DNA of 64,000 bases from Klebsormidium nitens (Eukaryota; Streptophyta; Klebsormidiophyceae; Klebsormidiales; Klebsormidiaceae). Shown piece after piece: positions 36,515-50,300 of the stretch (positions within the stretch are counted from its first letter, which is position 1; each line of letters starts with the position of its first letter). The notes below the pieces were generated by a model, which was not told where the DNA came from, made no database searches, and worked only from the letters and a program-made list of their open reading frames with translations. The stretch spans positions 47,446 to 111,445 of the forward strand of contig DF237239.1 of NCBI GenBank assembly GCA_000708835.1, written 5' to 3'. Both the position numbers and the translations under genes were made by a program.

Positions 36515-38490
36515 GGATGGCGTGCTTGTACACACGACGGCAAAAGTGTTGCGTGCGGTGTCGTCACCGCAGGGATTGAGGAGATCATTGCCCACCGAAG
36601 GAAGAGGTCAGGGATAGGGCAGTGAGCATTCGGCGAGGCTTACCAGCCTAGCTCAAGGATCAACATACCAAGAGTATAGGCGTCGCATTAGTAGGGTGAA
36701 CTTCGCAACCACAGCTAGCAGTTGATGGTGCATAGAGCGTTGCGTATCGAACTTCACAGCCGCACTGAGGAGGGCGGCAGGTAAAGATGGACGGCGATGT
36801 ACGTTGTCACCAGTAGAGGGGCTCATAATGGATCTTAAGATTAGTCAAAGTTGTCTACTTTGACAGACGGTATCGGAAGCATTCATCTTTTCAACTTGGT
36901 TAAAAGGTTACAACTAAGCTGGATGCGCTTCTGTCCTCCTTGACTCTAGCGTGCCCTTCCGACCGGACAAACACGTTCACTTTTGTAGCTGTGCATCTGA
37001 GCATTTGCCATGGAGACGTCTCTTGCAGCCTGCGTGCTTGTTCCATGCTATCACTATCGCTTAGCATGCAGAATGATCAAAGACCCTGCGTGCCTATACT
37101 TCTTGGGTTAAAGAGAGCGCGCATGAGGAGTGATTGAAAAGGAGGAAGCACGCACGTGTATCTACCCAAGGTTGTCGATGGTGGGTAATCATCCCGTTAT
37201 TCGGCGGGGCATCTATCGTATGAACGTGTGAAAAGCCATGTGCAGGTAGAATGTAAACAAAAAAGGAGCCCGGCCTGTGGCTGTCTTATAGTGTCAGTTG
37301 AAAACTTTCAGAAATACCGTCAATTTGTCACTGGCCGGCCCAGTCATGCAGAGCATGGATTGGCCGGGGACATGGCGCATTGGAGTCTTACATGAAAGTT
37401 TAGCCATCGGATATATGCACACACAGAACATGCTGCCGATCAGAAGCCAGAGTTACCGGCGGCCAGCTGGGCGTATGCGCATGCAAAACGCCCCGGCCAT
37501 GCTACAAGCACACAAGGCTTCATCGTATGCTTGACTCGGCGCTATGATCGATGGGCAGAATTCAGATTCCGCAAACGTTCGTCATATGCTGGAGATATAC
37601 AGCTTCCGTTTTATGTTTCAAGCCGCCTGAGCCGCGCGATGGTGTTTGGAGCCTTCCGAAGGTGTAGTGAGCATCGTGTCGACCAAAGCAAAGGTCAGCA
37701 TTGACTCCCAAGGCAGATTAGACGCCTGGCAGTCCTGTCACGATTTGCTCAGGAAATTGCAATTGTTGGCATCAATAAACCCAAGCGACCCAGGTGTAGA
37801 GGAACAGCCAAATTGCTTATAGAGAGAATCGCACTTCCATTTACAACGAGCAAGCCATTCCACTGTGTCTAATGCCCTAGCCGGTACTCGAGAATTTCCG
37901 TTCCCTCTTCTGATCTGCCACGAACAGCCCCCGCTCGCTCACACGCCCCCAGCCTATGGCGCTTTGGCCGCTTTGAGGCTCCTCGCGCTAATAGCGACCC
38001 CGGGCACATTCTCCGAGCTGCGAGTGGTGCTCAGCGGCGTGTGGCCCGCGGACCCAGTGGCCAGCCTCCCGCTTCCGTCTTTGGGTGTCCCCCCGGCGCG
38101 GCCTGCGAGCGGCGACTTGACACTCACGGCCGCGGCTTTGGCACTCTGCGGGGGTTCGCGGGCGGATCTGCAGCCCGAGACGAGTATTTGTAGCGGGGCG
38201 GGGCATACTGGCTAGAATGAAACATCTCAGGGCTGCCAAAAACGAACGAGTTTGACTGCCCAACAGGTGCACTGCACTCCACGTCGCCCACGAAACGCTC
38301 CACACAAGGATGTTCGCGCAGGGGGAAGGGACATGCTTGCAACTCGCAAGGTCTCTAGTCTGGTTACCAACGAGCAGAAGGCGAGCATTACAGAACTGAC
38401 AAGCAAAACGCGTGGATCGACTCGTAAGCAGGCAAATACCTCATGAGAACTATTTGGACTGACTTAGAAAGTGCTCGGCAGATCGAACGC
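36515..38490. other. Intergenic region between convergent channel and CFAP184 genes
   Basis: Two kilobases between the 3' ends of both genes, which probably include their 3' UTRs. Open frames at 37865-38215 (+) and 37988-38305 (-) overlap each other and look like GC-driven chance frames. No gene supported. Confidence 0.5.
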
Positions 38491-41400
38491 TCACCCCGTG
38501 TCGCCGTTGTGGGTGAAGCCCAGCGGGGTGGACAGTCCGGAAAGGCCGGCCCGGCTCAGGCTGGCGGTCAGCGTCGCGTGGCGCTGCTGAAGCGCGTGAA
38601 CCTATAGCATATTGGCCAGAAAAACACTGAATACTCGTGGCGGCGCGAAAAAGATATAAAATCAGTCTCACGTCCATTGGATCTCAGGGATAGCATCAGG
38701 TTTGGTGTGTTAGTCATCCCTTGCGCAATACAGGGGAGGAATATTTCGATGTACTGACGGTGCAGCAGCTTCATTTGCGAGTGCAGATGAGTGCACGTCG
38801 CTTCTTGGTAATCGATTGGTAGCGTCGACGCTTCTTGTAGATGGCCGTTGTAAATCGGGAAAAAGTTAAGCTAACAAGTGACATCTCAATCTGCCCGCGC
38901 GCGCCCACCTTTTCTGTGAGCGACTCCGCGAGCTCTTTCTGCGCGGCCACGTCGCTCAGCAGCTCCGGCTGCGTGATGAGCCCGCTGGCCAGCTTCAGGT
39001 TCTTGGTCTCTGTCATCGCCGCGTCGCGCGCGCGCTTCGCGCGCTGCAGCCGGTCCCGCCGCTCCGCCACCTCCCGCTCCAAGCTCTCCAGCAGCAAGCC
39101 CTCCGCCTGCGCGGTTGAGAGAGCTTTTCGTGACAGACCGAAATCAAAGCAACGGTGGCTTTATCCACCAGCGTGCCGGTAAGGCTGTCTTGCCTTCTGA
39201 CGGCATAATCTAGCCTGTTTCCTCGTCAAGGGCGCCTCCATTTTGTACACGGACTGTCTCTCCGCTATCTGCATTCATACTCGAAGCGTCATCTTTTGAA
39301 CCCCGTCCTTCCATCGTGCGGAGGCTTTTCAGCTATTGTCGTTGCGAGAAAATGCTCTCGATGTGCGGCCTCTTCCTGAGCACGGCCTGAGAGACCCAGG
39401 AATCTCAGTTTTCGCACTAATGCTAACAGTAATGCTACGCAAAGAGATTCATCCGCCGATCCAATCGAGATCCGGAAACTTTGTTCCGCCAGTCTACATG
39501 AAAAGAGACCTCCAACCACCAGCACTTCCGCGGTAGACAGTTGGCAGTAATCTTGGGTCCAAGAGCAAGTTAACAAAGATAAGATAGTGAGACGACAGGG
39601 GCGGCGGGCGGCACCTCGGCGTCGCGGTGGACGTGTTGCAGCTTCTCCTTCTGGTGCGTCAAAATGTGCACCGTCGTGCACACCTTCTTGCGCAGCTTCG
39701 CCAGCTCCTCGTCGCGCACCTTCACCTGCGCCCACCGCGCGGCGCCGCGCGTCACAAACGCGGACCAGATTCGCCGGCCAGACTAACGCTTCTATATTTC
39801 CGACTTCCAGAACGAACTTGCCAACACGCTAGAATGATATAGGAAGAAACGAAAGCACGTCGGGTTTCCCTCAACCCGGACTGAACGAGGAATCTGCGCA
39901 GCTTCTGAAGTTGGAATGATCTCTAACAATCAAAGCGTGTCGCTTGTGCCGCAGAAGCAAACGGCAACCCGCCGGCAGGGCTGGCGGATGTGTGAGGTGG
40001 CCCGCAAGATTAAGAGAAAACATAATCACCCCTCTTGAAACCGTTCTGTTTGACATCCGCACTCTGTTCGTGAGGACTGATTCTCCAACACAATCCATCT
40101 TCAGACTCGGTCCGGCCGCACCTTCTCTGAGAGCGACTGGTTCTCGATCTTGAGCTGCTCGAAGTCGACTTGGTGCAGGCCGTCCGCGAGCTCCTCTTTG
40201 CGCTTGAGCGCGCGCTCCAGCCCCGTCAGCGTGTTCTTCAGAATGATGCTCTTCAGCCGCACCGCCTCCACCTCCTCGTCCTTGGCGCGCCCCGTCGCGT
40301 CCAGCTGCGCGCGCAGACGGTGTTAAACATTGGTTTGAAACCCTAAAACCTTTCAACTCTTTATTTGACGAGATTCTACTTTCAAAGCTTTTTGAGTTAT
40401 GAAACGGGCGGTAAGCGTAAAAAAAGAATCGTGTGCTCCCAGATATGTCCAGATGAGTGAAACACAAGGAGACGTCGAAAACGTGTGGTGGACCGAGTTT
40501 CTGCGCACGTCTATGTGTCCTTACATCAAACAGGTTGCTGGCACTGGTTCGCATATTATAAAAGGAATCCTTCACAGATCAAGCGAGTGCCACCATCAAA
40601 GTACGGCCTTGCTCCAGGGCGTACCTGGCGCAGGTGTTTCGTGGGGATCCCCCGACCGGTGCGGCTGTTCTCTGCCTCGCGCGCGACCTCCATCTCGAGC
40701 TGCAGGTAGTTGCTGCGGATCTGCGCCGCGCTGTCCTGGCGCGCCTGCAGCTCGTCCTTGGCGCGCTCGATGGCGCCGTCGAAGTGTGCGCTCACGCGCC
40801 GCAGTTCCTCCGCGCCCCCCACCCACTGCTGCAAACTCTGCACGCCGGGAAGAAGGGGTAAACGCTTTCACTTTGTTGACCCGAAGAAAGTTGGTAATAG
40901 AAACGAGGACTCTAGGAGGCAACATGCAGAAACGCTCCGGAAAAGCTAATGAACACACACAGCTGCATTGTAAGTGGACAGACTAATCGCTGAGTGGACT
41001 GTGGCAGGGAGATTGTGTCGAGCGCAAACGTGTTGCGGTTACGTAGCACGAGCGCACTTTGACGACGCGGCAGCTGTTAGCCCCATGTCACCACCCAGCA
41101 TTGGCCAACGGAAAGAGTCCACGGAAATGCTGGCGTCCGGCACCTGAAACTCCAAAACCCAAAACCCTAAAATCCTAGTATCGGGCCCGCCAGACGGGAG
41201 GGCAGGTATTGGCCAGAGGTTGGTGGTTTACGAGAGCGGAGTCGTCAGTATCATGCTCCTGCCATGTCCAGACGAGGGTTGGTGATCGACGTTTCGTCCA
41301 ATTTCTTTTCGCGCTTCTGAGTATTGATGTATGTCGCACCACCCCACCGCAGGAAGTTTTAGCTCTAATATCAGACGCGGAATTAACATGCTCCAAGATA

Positions 41401-43154
41401 CGCTCACAACTTGCCGGACACAGTCGGGTGCAAGTCAGAAGAGGTACAAGCCGCCAAAGTGCTCTGGCTGTCGGCCGCTCACCGAGATATAGCGCATGTC
41501 GTCGTCCAGCAAGCCTCCTTCGTTGGAGAATTCGCCGGCCGCCCCCTTGGCCGCAATCAGCGCAGCGCACCGCTTCTGCAGCTGCTGGTTCTCTGCCACC
41601 AGCCGCGCGTGCTGCTCAGTTGCTTCCTGGGGATGACAAAAGTCAGCCTCTTCAACCGGTAATAAAGGAAGAGTTGCCACACTCACAATCGCCTTCCGCT
41701 AAGAAGAAAGACGAGAAGGCAAGGGCATGGTCTTGGATCGGAAAGCAGATCGTAATTTCAGATTCTGTGTGGGCACCAGGCTGCAACAAGCACATCACTT
41801 TGAGGAGTCTCCGAACTGACACTTGAATTGCTGCTTCCTTGCACCAAGTCACTGGTGATGTCCGCTACGGCGGACATATCTACACAGAATCTGAGCCTGA
41901 TACGTCTGGCACTCCCTTTGGATGCCAGAGATTCAAACACGCTCCCCCTCCTCTCGACCGCTGGGAACTTTAACAGGTCTGACAAACTAAGAGAGATCAG
42001 CTGTACACTTAAGAGGAAGCGTGTGTGGCATATTTCTGTCCTTACTTGCAGTTGGGCAGCTATGAGGTCCTCTTGCACGGGAGCTGCTTCCGGTTCCACC
42101 TCGGACACGTCTTCCGGAGGCGCAGGCGCTTGCGGCACCTGGAAGTCGTCATCGAATCCCTGCACAGAGTTCAAGCCTCCTTCACAACTAGTTGCAGAAT
42201 GAACTTCAACTGTGAAGAATGGGCAATTGCTGGACTTGCGCGCGGTGGGCAGCTGTAAAGTCAAAGAGGCACAACACTGCATCAAAGAGAGTGTTATACG
42301 GGGAAAAAAAAGGACAGGTTAGTGATGAGCCACTGATTCTTATCGTTTAAAAGCAGGCAGCCACGATCTATTGAACGCACCTCGATTTCCCCGTCCCCCT
42401 GGCCGGCTGTTTCCAGTACGTCCGCCGACATCAGCGCCGGTTCTGTAGCAGCCTCAGCATTTCCCAGCAACAAATTGAGCTCTTTAGCAACCGCACCAGG
42501 ATCAGCAGGCCCATCATTTGGAGCCGCTTCTTGACTTTGACGCGACGGTGAAGCCCGCTCGACAGAGGTTGACGCCCGCCCACTGGAACGCTTTCTTTCA
42601 GCCTCAGCTGATGCCCCCTCCAGCGGTGCTATTTGAGTGTCAGCCTTGCCAGCAACTGCTGGGCCTGCCCCATCTCCCTCAGGTAACCCCTCAATGTCTC
42701 CTTCTGCAGCCTCCGAGTCCGGTTGTATTACTTCCGTCCCTTCTGCTGCGCCAGTATCGTCTCTAGCTGGTCCATTACTGACTCCATTGCTCTCAACAGA
42801 AGGGTCTGCAGCTGCGTCAGCTTGGCCCCCCGCATTCGCAACCTGCGCCTCCAGAGCTTCGGGGCTGAGGGGGGCTTCTGCGGGCTCCTCAGCAGAACCC
42901 GTCACCACCTCATTGTCCTTTTCAGTACCAGCGGCTGGTCCTCTACTTGATCCTCTTGCTGATCCTGTCTCTCCTGCACCGCTCTCAACCGGTGCCGTCT
43001 GATCCGCATCATCAGTCCGCCCCTGAGAATGTGACCGTCTCTTAGCATTGCTCTCGCGTCTGTCTAGAATGGTGGACGTCGTGGCATCATTGCTCAACTC
43101 CTCTCCGGTCCCCGCTTGCTCTGCACCTTTCCCGTCCAGAGCCTCATCCGCCAT
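38491..43154 (-). CDS. CFAP184: Cilia/flagella-associated coiled-coil protein CFAP184 (CCDC96)
   Basis: Axonemal protein; in other ciliates and algae CFAP184/CCDC96 pairs with CFAP263/CCDC113 near radial spoke 3 and the nexin-dynein regulatory complex. Minus-strand exons, every one in phase 0: 43154-42381, 42159-42046, 41626-41483, 40837-40625, 40304-40122, 39725-39615, 39106-38909, 38601-38491; 615 residues, close to the animal protein's size. The first 258 residues are acidic, Ala/Glu/Ser-rich and probably disordered. The remainder is coiled coil. The conserved CCDC96/113 domain is about residues 416-513, including LADGLHQVDFEQLKIENQSL and the following KLRKKVCTTVHILTHQKEKL. The start is the ATG at 43154; an earlier in-frame TTG is not needed. 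It lies head to head with CEP131, 1.17 kb apart. CCDC113 shares the domain, but the long acidic N-terminus favours CCDC96. Confidence 0.87.
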
Positions 43155-44321
43155 GCCCCACAACGTCTATGTGAGCTCCTCCTGTCTGAGCTAGCCTGCC
43201 ACCTTATATTGTGGCCTAAGTGCGAGTCCCTGTTCGAGCTGTCAGCGAGCTCTACGCTGACAACAGGCTCTCCCCGTTCCAGAATCAGCTTCTGAGGCTC
43301 GTTCCAGTGATTCTGGCCAGCTACACCGTCTCCCTGAAAGCCCGTTACATTGTTAACATGAAAGGAAAAAGAGAAGGACCTACCAGTCACGTTCCTTCTA
43401 CGTTAGAGTACTGCTCAAGGCTACGGTGAGGCACAGCAGGTATCCTGATATCAGTAATGGCGCTTGGAGCTGAACTTTGAATACCGATAGCTGAGGCTTT
43501 CAAATAGCCCTAGAAAGCAGATTGCAATACCTATGTATTTTAGCCTCAGCCTATTTCAAGGAATACAGGTTTTCAGGCTGCGATTAGCCGGCTGATCACG
43601 TTCGTATACGGTACATAATATGTAGTACCATATTGTCGATTAATGTTACATAACGCGTAAGCTACGTCAGGACGTACAGCGCCAACCGTTTTCTAACATG
43701 CATGATGACAGAGGATGGTGGCCGCCGGGGCTCCATATATTCGCTCTTCAACCGTTCTGAAACTGCGCAATCTGGTAAGTTCACCCTAATTGCGCCTCGG
43801 CATCGAAACTGACCTGTTGACGGAAGCTGAAGTCGGCCGGGAACTTCACACCCGTCGACGCAAGGCGATTGTCCCACTGAGGATCGAGTACCAAGCTGGG
43901 GTTTGGAATACTTACAAGTACGACCTATGTATGTAGAAGCAAGCCCTACAATGACATACAAGAATAGACCGGTGAGATGAATACGTATCTAGGTATCTTA
44001 CCTATTAAAGTAAAATTCTTCGACTCTTGATCGTTCTATGAACTGCATTCAAACTTTTAAAGGAGCTTTTGATGGTTCGAGTCCCGTCGCATCCAGTGAA
44101 TTGAGGTGCATTGGCCGTACGTGGGCACTGCATTGACACCAACTATCCAGCTCTTGCGGCACAAGTTTGCATTAGGGTCCACCTCCGGCAAGCTACTACA
44201 TTGTGCTCTCGAATAGAATGACAAGCTAGAAAAGTACAGTATCTAGTTCAACCATGAGCACCGTCATGTAGGCGGTGTTTGTTGAAAGGCTGTTTCTCCG
44301 TGGCCTCTCCTTCCCCAAACA
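43155..44321. promoter_or_regulatory. Shared upstream region of CFAP184 and CEP131
   Basis: 1,167 bases separating two divergently transcribed ciliary genes, so a shared or bidirectional promoter is possible. I see no coding region and no specific motif I would name. The centre (about 43550-44050) is AT-richer than the genes around it. Confidence 0.4.
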
Positions 44322-47300
44322 ATGGACAGCGTACTCGAAGAAGAGGACTCTAGCGCCCCCGTCCCGCGCCTGCGGAAATGGCCCAGGCTGAAGCCCATCC
44401 ACAAGAGCTCAATGCTGTCTCAACCCAATCAGCAAGGCCACAGCATTGGGGTGAATCCAAGGGCAGCTGTACGGGGATCTTTTCAGGAGGGAGGACGTGA
44501 ACGGGCTGACACAGTGGGTCTAGAAGAAGCAAGGTTAGAAGCACAACGGGACTCGGGCTTGGAGTCTGGGAAGGAGGTTGAAGAACGAGAGCTGGAGCAC
44601 AAAGTAGCAAGCGATGGGGCAGCTGCTTTGCTGAGGCACTCTGGAGTTGATTCAGTGGAAAGGACCATGTTAAAAAATGGTGTGCAGGCAACCGAAAACG
44701 AGCATATTGGTAGGATCAACAAAGAAGGGGACAGTGGCAAGTTGGCCACACGAAAAGATCCTGACAGCGATGCAATTGAGCAGCCAGCTGCTGAACTTCA
44801 GGGGCCGCCTTTGACCAGAGGTGCCCAATACAAGGAGCCGCTTTGTGACCATCCAAGTGCACGAGAGAGGGACGAGTCAGAGTCGGCCACACCCAGCTTG
44901 AAAGCATCAGCCAAGAGAAAGAAGGTCGCCGTACCGTCTCAGGGGTCCTCGCTCCGAAGCTCTGTGGCTAGCGTACACAGACAGCCCCAGGAGCGGAGCA
45001 CGGGACGAGTCAGCGAGTCCTTGACGGACGTTGCTCGAATACTAAACGAGAAGCACGGGAGGGAGAATGCGCCAAACACACCGCTGCTGAAGCAACGTCC
45101 CAGCTCTGCTCGGAGCAGCTTGCGGGGTCCGCCAGTGGAGCGGGGAGGGCCCTTGCGGAAGTCGGTTCTCACGCCCAGGTCCATCTCCGGCGAGAACGGC
45201 ACAAAAAATACGGCCCAGAAGGTCGACCAAGGGGCCAGAGAAGCAGCTCTTGTAAGGAAAATGGGGAACCCGTCGTCAGATAGTGTGCCATTATCAGCAA
45301 CCAGGCCTTTGCTAAATCCGGCAAGTGAATCATCTGAACGAGGAGAAGAGCAGCCAATACGAAATAGTGACCCAGGTTGTCAGGCAATCTCATCTGAGGA
45401 GCAGAAAGCGGAGGCAGAAGGGGCATGGGGGGAAAGTATGACAGGCACCGGGTTGGAGGCCTCAGAAACAAAGGACGAGTCAGAGAGAGGTGGCATTGGC
45501 CTGGACATGGACGCAGTAGGGACTTTGACAGCAGGGGGCATCGACGAGGAGGGGGCTCAACCAGAAGATGTAAAGAAGGTGGAGACAACACTTGAAAGTT
45601 TTGGGGAAAGGCCGAGCAGCGCTTTAGACATTTCCCAGGGTGCGGAAGCTGCCACCTCGTCACTTGCCCAGCCATCTGAATTTTCTGGATTCGATAGGAG
45701 TTCGAACGTGCTGTTGGAGAAGCAATGTCCACCAACCAACTCTAAGCAGCCAATAGATGCTTCGGCCTTAGAAAGAAAAGGTACTTCGGCTAGTTCGATG
45801 GCAACCCTTGGCCAGCCCGATCTGCCGGACAGCAAAGCTCTTCTGCAGCCCGCTCGCACGTCGCTGTCCGCTCAGAAGCTGTCGAGCATCTTGAAGTACC
45901 TGGAAGAGGTCAATGCCAGCCAGCAGCAATACCCTTCCGAGTCAGAAGACATGGCGTCGTCAAGCGCAGAACTTCTCCGGCCAACAAGGATCCAAGTGGC
46001 CCGCGTTAGGCACAGACTGTCGTCTACTTTTGAAGACGGCGAGTCTGAGGCCGGGTATCCGCTCGACTCAATGAGCACGGCGTCTCTGGAAGCGGCCTCC
46101 AGGATGCGCGGGCTTGAGGGGCCGTCCGGCACTGCTTCCGAAGCGAGCTTCCTACTCGAGAAGACTCCGAGACGTGCGAACACGGCCCGCAGCCGGCCCC
46201 CAGAAACCGGGGGAACCGGAACCGGAACGAGCAGCCCTGTGTCCAGAAGCGGCCAGGGGCCTGCTTTGGTGGCGAGCGTGTACCAGGTCAGTGCCCAGCT
46301 TTACTGTACCATACTTCAGTTTCGTTGGGGGCTAGAGTTTGCCTACTAGGTTGTGCCGTGCTGAGTTTCGTAGGTGTCTGATCGACTTGCACATTCTGTT
46401 GAAAATTCCGACATTATGAAAAGCAAAAGGCTTTTGCTTCACTTTGGGGTTTGTGACTTCGTATCTAAGCCTGTGCTGTGACCGGATACGTTTTATAATC
46501 TGTAATTGCATCCTTTTGGCAACACGCGATCAAGCGCAATGCCACGTGTCTCAGGGTGTGAAGGCGAAGCTGCGTGCACTCAAGGGCGAGATAGCGCTGC
46601 GAGACGAGGCGATTGCAGCCCTGCGGGAGGAGGTGCGGGCGGCGCAGGAAAAGCACACGGCAGAGCTGAAAGAGTGAGCATTCAATGACGAAGCAATGCT
46701 ACCAGGCTCATTTTGAAAAGCCGATGTCATTGTTGCCTAGAAATAGCTTGAGGATCGTTGAGGTACCTGAGGAACCCATCTGCCTCGCGCAAACGGTTGC
46801 TTCATCTCCAATCTAGTCGAACGGGAGAGGCAATCTCGTCTCTCTTGAGATTACGGGCTGCCTCCAGTCCGCTGCAGCAGTTGTCCCATGTCGAAGAAAA
46901 CCGATTGAGCAAGAGCCCTTGGGCTCCTCTGACTTGATACTGCAACTATATACTCAGAACTCCCTCCAGATCTAACTACCTTTGACGCCCCTTGAGTGCA
47001 GGCTGGAGTCTCGTCATGCTGCGTCATGCCAGCGTCAGCAGGCGGAGTACGAGGCTGCGCTGGCGCGCCACCTGGCGTTCGTTGACAAGCTGCTGGGCGA
47101 CAAGGACAAGCTGGCCGCCAAGTGCACGCAGATGGCGGCGGACGTCAAAGCCGCAGAAATCAAGGTGAGCAGGGCGGCAGCGGTGAGGGGCCGTACCATG
47201 TGATTGGGCAATGACCCAGAGTCAGGTAAGTGTTGAAACTCAAGGTTGTTTTTGCATTACCTTTGCCGAGCCATTTCGGCTAGCCCGGCAAAGCTCAAGC

Positions 47301-50300
47301 GGAAAAACCCGAAGCAAACGAGCTTTCAGAGAGTAGATTAATACCTTGAGGAAGCTGATAGTTTAGAATCTATTGTTTTAAGCAGAGTTTGGAAAGCTTG
47401 AAGTGGCTGCCTTTTAACCTTGTGGATATGTAGCCACGCCTGCAGACGGAATCTTACACCATTGAGTCTAAGCAAAGCTAAACCCAGTCTTGGACGTGTG
47501 TCCAACACTCACGTCGTGCGTGTGCAGTTCGAGGAGCGGGTGCGGGGCGTGCAGGAGCAGAGCGCGCGCGAGCTGAAGAAGGCGCGCGAGCAGTGGGCGG
47601 CCGCGGAGAAGGTGAAGCGCGAGCAGTGGATGGCCGCCAAAGTGCACGAGGTCAAGGCCATGACCGTCAAGGGGCTGGAGCCGCAACTGCAGCGACTTAT
47701 CGAGGTGAGACAACGGTGCGCTATTTTTTGACCGCTTAGCACCAGATGCAGAGGACATATGAGGAGACTTAGGACTGCAAATCACACAAGAAGCACTTTT
47801 CAAGCAGGCCAAACGTCGGTTCTTCACTTCTCCTGACCCGCTCCTGTCGCTTCAGCTTGGGTGCTCACGTCAATGCCATCTCGTTCCTCATCTGCGTCAC
47901 CTGGACATCAACTCGTGCTCGCTTTTACGTTCGTAGTAGCTTCTCACCTGCTGTCGTCTTCTTGTCCAATTCAGAAGCACAAGTCGGACGTCCAGCGGCT
48001 GGAGGCGCGCCACGTGGCAGAGCTCCGAGCGCAGGCGGACAAAGTGACGGCGGGTCACGAGCAGGAACAACGGCATCAAAGGGAACGCCTACTCAAGGTG
48101 GGCCGCGTGAAGGGCCCATATGTCCCATGCTCCTCACTTTAACTGCAAATTGATATTCAAACGCCCAAGAAGGCCTCCCCAACGTTGGTCATCTATGCTC
48201 CTGCGTTTCTTATACGTCATCTTTGCGTATGACTCCCTTCGTGTTTTTGATAGACAAGCAGGAGGTTCTGGTCACAGTGGGTTAAATTAAGCAGTTCCGG
48301 GTGGTCACACCTCCTGAAATTTGTGCGCCGTTCGTTTGATCAGGAGAAGGACGAGGCGATCGAGCAAGAGCGGAACAGCGCCCAGACCAGGCTGCGGGAA
48401 CAGTCGGAAAGGTGACCCAGCGAACGCACATTTTCTGTTAATTCAAGAAAGCTCTGCGCAGTTGCCTCCGCACCTAGACGGCCGTACAGGTGTCTGAATA
48501 ATTACAGTGATTGATGAGTCATGACCCACAGACTCAGCAAAGATACGCCCCCTGACCGCAGCAAGAAATTGAAAACGTGAGAAGTTCGAGCATCGCCGGT
48601 GACATTCTGGCCATCTCAAAATTGTCATCAGGCACGTTTCCTTGCAAACCAAAAACCAGCAAACACCCTCTTCGATCGCTGTCACCGGAAGAGAAGTCTC
48701 GCCCGGCACCTCAGCGCGCGCGTGTTTGTGGCGTGCAGGTACGAGCAGCAGCTACTGCTCGCGCGCATGCGCGTCGGCGCCGACATGGCCGTCCAAATCG
48801 AGCGCGCCGAGGCCGCGCGGCGCGACGACAAGAAGCGCCACGAGGAGCTGCTAAACCTCAAAACCCTGGAGGCGCAGGAACGCGAGGCCGCGCTGCGCCA
48901 GGAGATGGCGCGCGCGGTGCAGTCTGCGGCGGCGGAGGGCCGCGCGGCCGCGGAGAAGGCGGCCGCGCAGGTCGCGCAGGAGAGGAAAGAGTGGGAGGCG
49001 GCGCTGCAGGAGAGAGTGCGCGAGGAGTGCGCGCGGCGCGAGGCGGAACTGCGGCGGCGGAGCGACGAGCAGATGCGCGACGAGCTGAAGGTGGTGATGG
49101 CAAGGCTGGCGGCTGAGAAAGAGGAAGAATTAGAAAAGCGGGTCAGCGCAGAGGTAGAGCGGGCGAGGCAGGCGGAGAAGAGCGCGGAGGAGGCGCGCAA
49201 AGGGAGGGACGACCTGGAGACGCGGCTCGAGAAGCGGATTCAAAGTGCAGTGCAGGTAGGAGCGCACGGTTCACCCTGTAGAAAACAGACAGTATGTATG
49301 ACCTAATCACGCCTTAATGCTGATGTCGTTGGATGAGTTCGCATATCTTTGATTGAATCTTTCGCAGACAATTTGGTCCATCTCCATCTGCTAAACTTAC
49401 GCAGTCCCCACATTGAAAGATCAAAGCGAGTGACGTTCTCAAACTGCCTCCCCAGACCTACCATTTCTATCCTCTCGCCATTCGGGCCATTGAAGATATC
49501 ACTGTATTCGACCGAGGCATGAGCATTTACTGAAAGTTCGACCAAAAGAGTGGCATTGGAGAGCATGGGGTGATATTGATCACAGCCCGCCTGCTTCTCA
49601 GCCGCGTTATCTGTGTGATGCTAGGCAAAGGCGGACGCGCTGCAAGCTTTGGTGGCGTGCCAAGAGCAGCGCGAGAGCCTCGCGCAGCGGTGCGACATGG
49701 AGGGGCGCGAGATCCACAGCATGAGGAAGCAGGTGAGCCACAAGGGGGGGGAGATTTGAAAGGTAATATAAGCGGAGTCTTTTCTGAGAATGCCTACGAA
49801 ATGACCTGTTCAGGGCAGACCGCTATGAAAGCGCAAGACTCAGATTGTGTGGACGAGCACGAATATCAGGAACCTTGCTTGACGAGAAACGACGCAATAT
49901 CACAAGTCCAGAACGTAGAGAGGTGGGGCAGGCTTCGTTGATTACGCAATCAGAAGGCTTTTGCCTACGTTGAGAAGAATCGCAGATAGCTATCAGCTGT
50001 AGAGACGGATAGCAACGAGAAGGCCGATAAACAAGGCGGTTGGCAAATCGGCGCTCAGCGTGCCCCGCAGGTGGAGGCTCTGACGCAGAAGCTGGAGAGC
50101 AGCGACGCAGAGCTCCGCTCGCGGGTAGCGGAACGGACGGAACAGTTGCGGAAGCAGGTGGGAGAGGTGGAGAACCGTGAAGATCAGCTGAGACAGCAGC
50201 TGCGGGCCGCGGTCGCCGCGAGTGAGGCGGTTAAAGCCAAACAGGTGAGGCGGGCCGGCCAGGAGGGACGTCGCGGATGAAACTGTAGGTCCTTCAAATT

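Noticed and set aside
44074-44095. tRNA T-arm-like sequence (GGTTCGAGTCC followed by an acceptor-like end)
   Set aside because: No matching 5' acceptor strand, D-arm or anticodon arm about 70 bases upstream.
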